From the NCBI RefSeq assembly GCF_014695575.1, contig NZ_JACJOO010000049.1, positions 1 to 59,160 of the forward strand: DNA of 59,160 nt, in the 5' to 3' direction. The notes beneath the pieces were generated by a model. That model ran no database searches and was not told where the DNA came from. It saw only the letters and a program-made list of their open reading frames with translations. Shown one piece after another: positions 16,393 through 23,600 of the stretch. The translations under genes were made by a program, and so were the position numbers. Numbering within the stretch: position 1 is the first letter of the stretch; each line of letters starts with the position of its first letter. This stretch comes from Leptolyngbya sp. FACHB-8 (GTDB lineage Bacteria; Cyanobacteriota; Cyanobacteriia; Elainellales; Elainellaceae).

Positions 16393-18165
16393 ATGACCTC
16401 CACTACAAGCCAGCTTCAATCTCTTGTTCGCGCTGCCAGCCTGGTAGAACTCCAGGAAAAAGGGCAATTACTGGTTCGTATTAACCAGCAACCTGTTGCA
16501 CTGTTTTACAGTGGGGAGCGGGTCTACGCGATCGATAACCGTTGTCCCCACATGGGGTTTCCGCTCCACGGCAGCGTATGCAAAGACGGAATTGTGACCT
16601 GTCCCTGGCACTATGCGCGCTTTGACCTGGCCAGTGGAGGGACCTTCGATTCCTGGGCTGATGATGTACGCGCGTTTCCGGTGCAAATTCAAGATGGAGA
16701 AATTTGGGTTGATGTTGCCCCTCCAGCGAACCCTAAAACTCACCAGCAACAGCGATTGCAGGATGGCCTGGAGCAAGGTATTTCGTTAGTCATCGCAAAA
16801 TCTGTGATTGCCCTGCTTGATTTGGGGGTTGCCCCTACAGAGCCCTTTCAAATGGGCTTAGCTTTTGGAACACGCTACAACAAAGCAGGATGGGATACAG
16901 GGCTCACCATGCTGACTTGCATGATGAATCTGATGCCCTATTTAGAGGAAAGCGATCGCCCCCGTGCCCTATATCAAGGGCTTTCTGCCGTGGCTCGGGA
17001 TAGTGCAGAGGCGCCACCTCATTTTCATGTGCATCCTCTACCAACAACAGACCTGAATTTTTCCACCCTAAAAGCCTGGTTTCGTCAGTTTATTGAACAG
17101 CGCGATCGCGAAGCGGCTGAGCGGTGTTTGGTAACTGCATTACAGGCCGGCATGAGCCGTACTCAAATTGCTGAGATGCTGTTTGCGGCGGCAACCGACC
17201 ACCGTTACCTGGATGTTGGTCATGTGCTGGATTTTATCAATAAAGCCCTGGAAGCTCTGGATGCGATTGGTTGGCAGGAGGCTGAACCCGTGCTGGCAAG
17301 TCTAGTGGCCGGGTTGGCAAATGCAACTCGGATGGAAGAAGCGAGTTCATGGCGATACCCTGTAGATTTGGTTGCAATTCTGGAAGCAGCATTTGAGCAA
17401 TTGCCTGCTGTTGTAGAGATAGGCCACACTTATCGAGGACAGTGGACGCAACCTGCCGAGCTACTTCCAGTGCTTTTAGGGGAAGATGCTCAGGCGATCG
17501 TAGACAGTCTTCTCAATGCGCTGCGGTCCGGATGCACAGAAGCCCAGTTAGCCCAAGTTGTTACCTATGCAGCAGCTTTGCGAGTGGCCCGGTTCCATAC
17601 CAACAATGACCATGGAGATTGGAACAGTGCTCACCATCCCTTTACCTTTGCCAATGCTGTACAGCAGGGCATCCATCGAGTACCGACAATCGAGCTTCTG
17701 CGTGGCGTTTTTGATGCAGCGATGAGTGTCTACTTGAATCGATTTCTCAACGTGCCTCCGGCTCGCTTGCCCGAACCCCAAGATAACGTTGCCGAGCCAG
17801 ACGCCTTACTGAAACAATTGCCTGACTTACTTGACCGTCAGCAGCAGGTGAATGAAACGGGGCGTCTAGTTGCGCAATACCTTTATAGTGGTGGCAAGCC
17901 TGCAACATTGATGGCACTGTTGGCGAAATTGATGCTGCGGGAGAACCGAGATTTTCATGTGATTCAATCTATTGAAGCTGCATTTCGTCTCTACTCCCTG
18001 CTTGATGATTCTCAAGAGGGTGTATTCGTGCTTGTCGCAACTGCACGGTATCTAGCCGCTCATGCTCCTACAATGCGATCGCAGGAGCAAACCTATCAGA
18101 TGGCCTATCGCTTGCATCGGGGCGATCGTTTGTTTGAGGAAACGGAATCGGAGGCTGCTGGCTAA
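16393..18165 (+). CDS. Rieske [2Fe-2S] domain protein with large helical C-terminal region
   Basis: 590 aa. Residues about 10-108 form a Rieske domain with C51-P-H53 and C70-PW-H73 separated by 16 residues, as in ferredoxin-type Rieske proteins. The remaining 480 residues are mostly helical, His-rich in places (PPHFHVHPL, HTNNDHGDWNSAHHP), and not recognised. They lack a mononuclear-iron facial triad typical of ring-hydroxylating oxygenases, so electron-transfer coupling to an unknown C-terminal activity is the safest reading. There is no clear ribosome-binding site before ATG 16393; the leader carries the AT-rich dyads shared with the SufR-like gene. Confidence 0.8.
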   Translation: MTSTTSQLQSLVRAASLVELQEKGQLLVRINQQPVALFYSGERVYAIDNRCPHMGFPLHGSVCKDGIVTCPWHYARFDLASGGTFDSWADDVRAFPVQIQDGEIWVDVAPPANPKTHQQQRLQDGLEQGISLVIAKSVIALLDLGVAPTEPFQMGLAFGTRYNKAGWDTGLTMLTCMMNLMPYLEESDRPRALYQGLSAVARDSAEAPPHFHVHPLPTTDLNFSTLKAWFRQFIEQRDREAAERCLVTALQAGMSRTQIAEMLFAAATDHRYLDVGHVLDFINKALEALDAIGWQEAEPVLASLVAGLANATRMEEASSWRYPVDLVAILEAAFEQLPAVVEIGHTYRGQWTQPAELLPVLLGEDAQAIVDSLLNALRSGCTEAQLAQVVTYAAALRVARFHTNNDHGDWNSAHHPFTFANAVQQGIHRVPTIELLRGVFDAAMSVYLNRFLNVPPARLPEPQDNVAEPDALLKQLPDLLDRQQQVNETGRLVAQYLYSGGKPATLMALLAKLMLRENRDFHVIQSIEAAFRLYSLLDDSQEGVFVLVATARYLAAHAPTMRSQEQTYQMAYRLHRGDRLFEETESEAAG

Positions 18166-18237
18166 TGGGGTAAAAATAATGTCGGCTTATGATGGTATTG
18201 CAGTTCGCCATAGAGTCTAAAATCTACCCCGGAACTG

Positions 18238-18296
18238 AAAACTCAAGGTGTGAAGGGTGGGGTGCGTACGTACCTCACCCTTCACACCTTGGGTTT
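18238..18296. repeat. Long hairpin after the Rieske gene
   Basis: aaaactcaaggtgtgaaggg (from 18238) pairs with cccttcacaccttgggtttt (18277-18296) with one mismatch, closing on a gtacgta-containing loop. It lies 72 bp after the stop codon. Confidence 0.65.
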
Positions 18297-18366
18297 TCGA
18301 ATAAGCTCTTAACACTTCTTCATCGAGATGTTCTCGCGCGCAGTACTCAGCCCTGATTTTCCAACA

Positions 18367-18460
18367 TATAGCAATGTACAAGTGCGTTAGGTACAGCAAC
18401 GGTGGTGTGGGCACTTTGTCCCCCACACCACCGTACTTAAGTAACGCGCACAATGCTATA
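18367..18460 (+). repeat. Family A palindromic element, copy 3
   Basis: 94 bp. Ends TATAGCAATGT and ACAATGCTATA are inverted repeats with one mismatch. The interior ggtggtgtggg-cac / ccccacaccacc core has a slightly decayed tip. Same orientation as copy 2. Confidence 0.8.
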
Positions 18461-18987
18461 AAGTCAAAAACTAGACAATTCGACAAACAGATCCTATTCC
18501 CAGCAGAATTAAATGTGATTAGAATAGGGTCATGACAGCGAGTTGCTTTCCGCCGACCCTGGCAATAGAGTAATTCCGCCGATTAGCTGCACTAGACAGT
18601 CCGACAGACCTGCAAAGCTTTTTGCTGAAATTATTGCGTTTTTAGAATTCCTGGGCATTCTAAATCTAAGTGTTTTCAACTACTTACGGTCTATGTCGAC
18701 CCTTATTCCTAGCTTTTACCGCGGCTCCCAGCCGATGTTCCCAACTATTCCCCGAAAGGGTATGCTAATCTCCAGTTGGGAACCATTGGAAACCACAAAG
18801 ATTTACCCCTCTTAGGGACATACACCGAATAACCCACGCGTCACCCATGATGAGGTGCAGTTTCTGCTTGTATAATGGCGTGGGCGATTGCTCCCTGGCA
18901 ATGTTGAAGTAGTTCTCCTGAGACGGCGAAGCTAAACATCTTTAAACATTTGTAAAGCAGTTAAATACTTTAATTGGTGTAACCAAA
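18461..18987. other. Intergenic region with a hairpin and a possible promoter
   Basis: No credible gene was found. gttcccaact (18737-18746) pairs with agttgggaac (18774-18783), enclosing a cccgaaaggg mini-hairpin, which could be a small structured RNA. TATAAT at 18871-18876 is a good -10 box for the 64-aa gene at 18988, but no matching -35 box is seen. Confidence 0.35.
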
Positions 18988-19182
18988 ATGAACTTAGAAT
19001 ATTTCTCTCAACGCGCTTTAAATCTGATGTATTCTGGGGTTCTTTACCGAGAGCGCCTCGCTGAGGTGTACTGCGCGCTCAAGAGTTATGAAGCAGGTGG
19101 TATCTCCGATAAGGTGATGCAATACGCGCTAGATCGCTACGACCCTGAATTAGAGCCACTCTTCCCCTTTCCTCTGTTTTAA
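18988..19182 (+). CDS. Small protein of unknown function (64 aa)
   Basis: 64 aa, acidic and aromatic-rich (MNLEYFSQRALNLMYSGVLY...), ending in Pro/Phe residues (LFPFPLF). It is supported as a gene by its isolated position, a TATAAT box about 110 bp upstream, and a convincing terminator about 130 bp downstream. No family was recognised, and there is no signal peptide or membrane segment. Confidence 0.55.
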   Translation: MNLEYFSQRALNLMYSGVLYRERLAEVYCALKSYEAGGISDKVMQYALDRYDPELEPLFPFPLF

Positions 19183-19308
19183 CGGAACTCGTTGCCAGCG
19201 AGGTCATCAGTTCTATCTAAAATGCTTTGCTAGACCAGCATTGGCTGGTTTACTATCGGCCCTTCGTGGCTCCAAGTAACCTTACTCACATTTTTACTCT
19301 GGCACACT

Positions 19309-19355
19309 AAACCCTGATCTCGCCGCATAAAGCGATGGCATCAGGGTTTTGTTGT
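19309..19355 (+). terminator. Rho-independent-type terminator
   Basis: aaaccctgat (19309-19318) pairs exactly with atcagggttt (19340-19349), followed by TGTTGT. It is the most terminator-like structure in the window and probably ends the transcript of the 64-aa gene. Confidence 0.65.
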
Positions 19356-19402
19356 GTAATGAAGGTTAGAGCATGACCACAGTGATCTCTTAAAACAGGT
19401 CT

Positions 19403-19501
19403 TACAACGCTTTGCGCTTGAATCAGCCATGGTTGTTGTGAGAGCCGCGCTCCGCGCGGCTCTCACAACAACCAGATTTACAGCGTTTGAAAATCGCTGT
19501 A
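19403..19501 (+). repeat. Family B palindromic element, copy 2
   Basis: 99 bp. The inner hairpin 19430-19474 is perfect: 21-bp arms around TCC (GGA on the other strand). Compared with copy 1 the arm reads ggttgttgtgag instead of ggttgtttttgtgag, and the same 3-bp deletion is present in both arms. The two arms changed together. Confidence 0.88.
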
Positions 19502-19603
19502 GATCAAGGATTGGCCCTTGCGGTCAAACGGCCGCTATGAACGTGACATGTTGGTGTCATTTTTGCCGCTCATAATGGCAGTTAAAGGTTAGGAAGAAGT
19601 CGC

Positions 19604-20896
19604 ATGTACTCCGTAAATAGCCGATTATCCTCTGCTCAACCCAAGCGGCTACCATGGGTTCGGCTCATGGTTATTTTAGGTGTCGGGCTAACAGGATGTA
19701 GCCAGTTGCCCACCCGCATGGAGCAAGCGGCTGAGCAGGCTGCTCATACGCCATTTTCACAACTGGATAGATCGCAGTTCCTAGAGGGCGATCGCCCTGC
19801 CATTGCTGATGTTGAAGCGTTAGTGGCGATGGGGGCGCGAGTGACAGGAACACCGATCGCTGAACAATCCAGTCGGTACTTAGAAGAGGCATTTCAACAG
19901 GCTGGATATGTCACTGAGGTACAAACCTTCACCTACTCAAAATTTACGGATCGTGGCTCCACCCTAACCATCAACGGCTCTACTCTCTCAGGTCGCGCCC
20001 TCAATGGCTCGAACCCTGGCCGTCTGACTGCGCGGCTGGTTGTTGTGCCTAATGTGGGACGTCGTGAAGATTTTGCTCAAGTGGATGTGCGTGGTGCGAT
20101 CGCGATCGTGCAACGTGGCGAAATCCGCTTTCTCGAAAAGGCGAGAAATGCGGCGGCAGCAGGTGCTTTGGGGCTGATTATTGTCAACACGGATGACAAT
20201 AACTTTCAAGGGACACTAGGTAGTGGGGTGAGCATTCCAGTTTTGTCGCTGGGTGGTGAGGACGGACGAGCATTGCTCTCCAACTCGGCTGCGTCCCCCG
20301 TAACACTAAATGTAAATGCTGTTGAGGAGATGGTAACGGGGCGCAACGTCATTGCTTATATGGAAGGTGTAACGCAACCAGACGTATTGCTGGGTGCTCA
20401 CTACGACTCGGTTGCGGGTTCACCAGGTGCAAACGATAATGCTTCTGGTACGGCCGTTCTGCTCAACTTGGCGCGGCAAATGGCAGACACTCCAAGCAGC
20501 CGTCAAGTCTGGTTTGTTGCCTTCGATGGCGAAGAAGATGGACTCAGGGGATCACGAACTTTTGTGCGTGAAGCCCAACCCCAATTTCTTCAACAGCTCC
20601 GCGCCATGCTCAATCTTGATATGGTCGGCGTAAATGCAGGCCTGCAAGCTAGCGGCACATCCGAACTGACCCGTCTGGCAACAACCGTTAATCCTTCGAT
20701 TTCTATATTCGGTGAGGCTGGAGGCAGCGACCATGCTTCATTTGCGGCTGTTGATGTACCTGTTTTGTTCCTGACCCGGGGTATGGAGCCAAACTATCAT
20801 TCGCCCAACGATCGCCAGGTAAACGCCCAACTTCTGAGCGAAACAGCTCAAATTACGCTTGACGTTCTAAATCGCTTGCTGACTCCCAATGCTTAG
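19604..20896 (+). CDS. M28-family zinc aminopeptidase, lipoprotein with PA domain
   Basis: 430 aa. The lipobox L29-T-G-C32 follows a hydrophobic segment, so it is a membrane-anchored lipoprotein facing the periplasm or outside. A protease-associated (PA) domain spans about 130-250. The peptidase domain has the five zinc ligands and the catalytic acid of the family: His266 (GAHYDS), Asp278, Glu310-Glu311, Asp339 (LNLDMVG) and His399 (YHSPND). Known members release N-terminal amino acids or cleave small peptides. All ligands are present, so it should be active. The gene ends before a family C palindrome and stands alone. Confidence 0.92.
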   Translation: MYSVNSRLSSAQPKRLPWVRLMVILGVGLTGCSQLPTRMEQAAEQAAHTPFSQLDRSQFLEGDRPAIADVEALVAMGARVTGTPIAEQSSRYLEEAFQQAGYVTEVQTFTYSKFTDRGSTLTINGSTLSGRALNGSNPGRLTARLVVVPNVGRREDFAQVDVRGAIAIVQRGEIRFLEKARNAAAAGALGLIIVNTDDNNFQGTLGSGVSIPVLSLGGEDGRALLSNSAASPVTLNVNAVEEMVTGRNVIAYMEGVTQPDVLLGAHYDSVAGSPGANDNASGTAVLLNLARQMADTPSSRQVWFVAFDGEEDGLRGSRTFVREAQPQFLQQLRAMLNLDMVGVNAGLQASGTSELTRLATTVNPSISIFGEAGGSDHASFAAVDVPVLFLTRGMEPNYHSPNDRQVNAQLLSETAQITLDVLNRLLTPNA

Positions 20897-20997
20897 GAGA
20901 TTTCTGAGAAACAATATCCCCATTATTTGGAAAAAAGGCGCGGCGAAGCCGCGCCTTTTTTCCAAATAATGGGGAAGTTCTTATCTGGAAATCTCCT
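20895..20997. repeat. Family C palindromic element, copy 1
   Basis: Terminal repeats aggagatttc / gaaatctcct enclose a perfect 27-bp stem (20918-20944 with 20948-20974) closed by GAA. The tip is exactly GCGAAGC (20943-20949). Copy 2 at 53498 has the same ends but an unrelated inner palindrome. The left end overlaps the last bases of the peptidase gene (stop TAG, 20894-20896). Confidence 0.88.
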
Positions 20998-21022
20998 TAG
21001 TTTATCGGCTCATACCTTGCAT

Positions 21023-21101
21023 CAAGACCCAGAATTGTTTTTTCGTTGCGAAGCGACGAAAAAACAATTCTGGGTCTTGGTTTTGAAAAAGTGCAAGATG
21101 C
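21023..21101. repeat. Family E palindromic element, copy 1
   Basis: A 27-bp stem with one wobble (21023-21049 with 21053-21079) and a GAA loop, tip GCGAAGC (21048-21054). The right flank ttggttttgaaaaagtgcaa recurs in variant form near 23551 and 33358. Confidence 0.8.
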
Positions 21102-21185
21102 AAGTTTACTATGAAAAAATTAGCTGCTTATCTGAGCTTACCGCTGCAACTACGGCACTAGAATGAGTGTCCTGGCTGATTACCG

Positions 21186-21220
21186 TTGACTTTATAAAGA
21201 TATTTCTTTACTTTATAAAG
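21186..21220 (+). promoter_or_regulatory. Candidate promoter with two 10-bp palindromes 21 bp apart
   Basis: CTTTATAAAG is a perfect palindrome and occurs at 21190-21199 and 21211-21220, exactly 21 bp (two helical turns) apart, with TTGACT (21186-21191) as a possible -35 box. The intervening 15-mer is identical to one before the Rieske gene. It is likely an operator of the downstream SufR-like gene, probably autoregulatory (inference). Confidence 0.5.
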
Positions 21221-21316
21221 TGGTAAAACTCTATACTGCTCCTCGGTTGTGGTCGAGAGACTGGGGCTTGATTCCAGTTTTTCCCTCGATTGCACCACAA
21301 CTGAGCTTAGCTATAA

Positions 21317-21967
21317 ATGATGGTAAAGAAAGCGAAAACCGAAGAAGTGGCTGTTCGAACACGACGGGCGATCGTCCAGCTATTGAAGCGGGAAGGCAAC
21401 CTGGATGCAGAAACCCTGGCTTCTCACTTGAAGATTACAGCAATGGCGGTGCGACAGCATCTCTATGCTTTACAGAATGAAGGCTTGGTGACGTACCAGG
21501 AGGAGCCACGCTCGATGGGACGGCCTGCCAAGCTATGGCAATTGACTTCAGCGGCCGATCGCTTCTTTCCCAATGGCTATGCTGAGCTGTCGCTAGGGTT
21601 GTTAAATTCTGTGAAAGAAGCGTTTGGGGAAGCAGGGTTAGATCGGTTGTTAGAAATCCGTACCCGCCAACAGCTTGAGGGTTACACCCAGCAGATGAAG
21701 GGAAAGCGCTCCTTGAAGCAACGTTTGCAGAAACTGGCCGAGCTTCGTACTGAGGAAGGCTATATGGCTGAGGTTGAAACCCAACCAGATGGTTCATTTC
21801 TCTTGGTGGAAAATCATTGTCCGATTTGTGCTGCTGCCACAGTCTGCACTGGCTTCTGCGCGAAAGAACTGGAAACCTTTCAAACGGTATTGGGAAATGA
21901 GGTGAGTATTCGGCGTGTCGAACACATTGTCGCCGGAGAACGCCGCTGTACTTACCAAATCAGTTAA
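21317..21967 (+). CDS. SufR-like iron-sulfur transcriptional regulator
   Basis: 216 aa. A winged helix-turn-helix of the DeoR/ArsR type occupies residues 12-75 (AETLASHLKITAMAVRQHL...GRPAKLW). The C-terminus carries Cys168, Cys171, Cys177, Cys181 and Cys211 in the context HCPICAAATVCTGFC and RRCTY. The Cys168-x12-Cys181 spacing and the final CTY match SufR, where three Cys bind a [4Fe-4S] cluster and cluster loss relieves repression of suf genes. No suf genes are in the window, so it may be a paralogue with other targets, possibly the Rieske gene. ATG 21317 is 97 bp past the palindrome pair. Confidence 0.75.
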   Translation: MMVKKAKTEEVAVRTRRAIVQLLKREGNLDAETLASHLKITAMAVRQHLYALQNEGLVTYQEEPRSMGRPAKLWQLTSAADRFFPNGYAELSLGLLNSVKEAFGEAGLDRLLEIRTRQQLEGYTQQMKGKRSLKQRLQKLAELRTEEGYMAEVETQPDGSFLLVENHCPICAAATVCTGFCAKELETFQTVLGNEVSIRRVEHIVAGERRCTYQIS

Positions 21968-22194
21968 CAAGAGCCTCCAGCCCGTTGCCTCAAATAAGCG
22001 ATCGCATAAGCTATCTGAGAACCTACGCGTTTGATTGCGACCAAAACATATGTACTGCCAGTGTTTTGTCTCACCTAATTGTCATCGTCTGTGACAAAGC
22101 ATACGAAAAGTCCAACCTTTAAAACAGACTCTGGGCATATGCAATCAAAGGAATTGCAGCCGATAATTGAACTTCCCTTCAGAGAACGAGATTT

Positions 22195-23187
22195 ATGAAT
22201 GGGGACGATCGCCCGAATTCACTGCAGGCGCGTGGTTTATCTCAGCTCCCCCAAACGTTTGCCCAAACAATTGCTTACGTTGAGGCGTTTGCTTTACAGC
22301 GCTTACGTGAAGAAGTTATTCAAAAAAAACTTTATTACCATACGGAAGACCATGTAAAGGGCGTTCGACGGCGATCGCATCAAATTCTGGATACCCTTTA
22401 TAACACTTCTGAGGCAGAAGCCACAACTCATACAACTCCATTAGATTTAGACCGCACAGGGTTATTGCTTGATCTCTGTGCTGCTGCTCACGATATGGTT
22501 CAATTATTTGAGCAGAATACCCAGAAAAATACGGCTCGGCGGCGTCTACCGGGCAGAAGCGAGGCCGCAACCCTTGGGCAACTCATGCCCTATATCCAAC
22601 AGATAAATCGATTAATAAAGCAGCACGATCCGAATAGTACAGCTACATTTACAGATGCGGATATTGCTGTCATCCAAGAAGCTATTAACGCAACAATTTG
22701 CATTTATGTACCCCTCGAAAATGCCATTCACCAACCACTACTTCACAGCCCTGACCATGTTCCATCGACAGTTGCTCAGATTCTTGCCTTAGCGGATTTA
22801 GGGGCACTAGGAATGGATGGAGTAGAGGCTTACTCTCAGGAAGGTAGCCTGTTATTTTTAGAGGAAAATCCTGATGTAGTGCCTTTTCTGCGCGATGGTA
22901 CGATTCATCAATTGGAAGTAAAAGATCCAGCCATTGCAGAAAATATCCGTCAACGTTTGTTGAAGCGTGCGCGCTTTCAAGTCAGTTTTGCAAAAAGCCG
23001 CTTAGCTCGTTTCAAACAGGAACTTCAAGGGTTTCCAAAAGATGTCATTCCTGTTTTAATTGAAAAGATATTTCGGTATTTAACACCCACGACGATTCAG
23101 GTGATTGAAGCTACCACTCCGACTCAGGATAAGACAGATTTGAACAGTCTGCTTAAATTTTTTAGGCTGGAGAACTATCTAACCTGA
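22195..23187 (+). CDS. HD-domain phosphohydrolase-like protein
   Basis: 330 aa. Motifs of the HD superfamily are visible in order: YYHTEDHV (about 47-54), AAAHDMVQ (His/Asp pair near 101-102) and LADLGALGMDG (Asp near 198). Known members are metal-dependent phosphohydrolases acting on nucleotides or second messengers, but the substrate is not indicated and it lacks the HD-GYP signature. It stands alone in its direction, 227 bp after the SufR-like gene. Ribosome-binding site weak (GAGAACGAG). Confidence 0.7.
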   Translation: MNGDDRPNSLQARGLSQLPQTFAQTIAYVEAFALQRLREEVIQKKLYYHTEDHVKGVRRRSHQILDTLYNTSEAEATTHTTPLDLDRTGLLLDLCAAAHDMVQLFEQNTQKNTARRRLPGRSEAATLGQLMPYIQQINRLIKQHDPNSTATFTDADIAVIQEAINATICIYVPLENAIHQPLLHSPDHVPSTVAQILALADLGALGMDGVEAYSQEGSLLFLEENPDVVPFLRDGTIHQLEVKDPAIAENIRQRLLKRARFQVSFAKSRLARFKQELQGFPKDVIPVLIEKIFRYLTPTTIQVIEATTPTQDKTDLNSLLKFFRLENYLT

Positions 23188-23209
23188 ATTATCTTTCCAT
23201 AGCAGTTCT

Positions 23210-23314
23210 TTCAGCACTTTGCACTTGAATCAGCCAAGGTTGTTTTTGTGAGAGTCTTGCTCCGCGCGGCTCTCACAAAAACAACCAGATTTTAAGCGCT
23301 TGAAAAGCGCTATA
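23210..23314 (+). repeat. Family B palindromic element, copy 3
   Basis: 105 bp, following the HD gene. The outer frame and the ggttgtttttgtgagag arm match copy 1. The left arm near the tip (tcttgc) no longer pairs fully with the right (gcgcggc), so one arm has begun to decay. Confidence 0.8.
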
Positions 23315-23344
23315 AGGTTCATTTTAAGAATTCTTTCAAACACG

Positions 23345-23476
23345 AATTAACGTCAGTTCGGGATAAGCCGAACCGCCTATTATTGCGTGCGCGTCGCGCA
23401 CGCAATAATAGTTTTTTCCGAGTGCCGCGCGAAGCGCGGCACTCGGAAAAAAAACTTAACCCGAACTGAGGTGAAT
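23345..23476. repeat. Nested palindrome: two hairpins inside a common stem
   Basis: The outer arms cagttcgggataag (23354-23367) and cttaacccgaactg (23455-23468) pair with one mismatch, with weaker pairing beyond. Inside stand two tandem perfect hairpins: 23377-23411 (16-bp stem, GTC loop) and 23412-23452 (19-bp stem, GAA loop, tip GCGAAGC at 23429-23435). As single-stranded DNA or RNA this would fold as a three-way junction. Confidence 0.85.
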
Positions 23477-23489
23477 TGCTTCAAATTAG

Positions 23490-23582
23490 CTCTTGTAGCA
23501 AACTCCGTAATCCCTTTTTTTGCAAAGCACACGAAAAATAGAGATTACGGGGTTTGGTTTTAGAAAGGTACAAGATGTAAGT
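23490..23582. repeat. Family E palindromic element, copy 2
   Basis: A hairpin 23500-23555 (aaactccgtaatc with gattacggggttt, a few mismatches inward, tip gcaaagcac) is followed by the family E right flank ggtttggttttagaaaggta. The inner arms are unrelated to copy 1 at 21023. Confidence 0.6.
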
Positions 23583-23600
23583 AAAAAAATGGAACAAGTT

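Noticed and set aside
16393-18165. Ring-hydroxylating oxygenase alpha subunit
   Set aside because: A Rieske centre is present, but the C-terminal region shows no recognisable His-His-Asp/Glu mononuclear iron site of that family.
18543-18815. 90-codon reading frame in the 18.5-19.0 kb gap
   Set aside because: No ribosome-binding site, no recognisable domain, and it crosses a hairpin; treated as non-coding.
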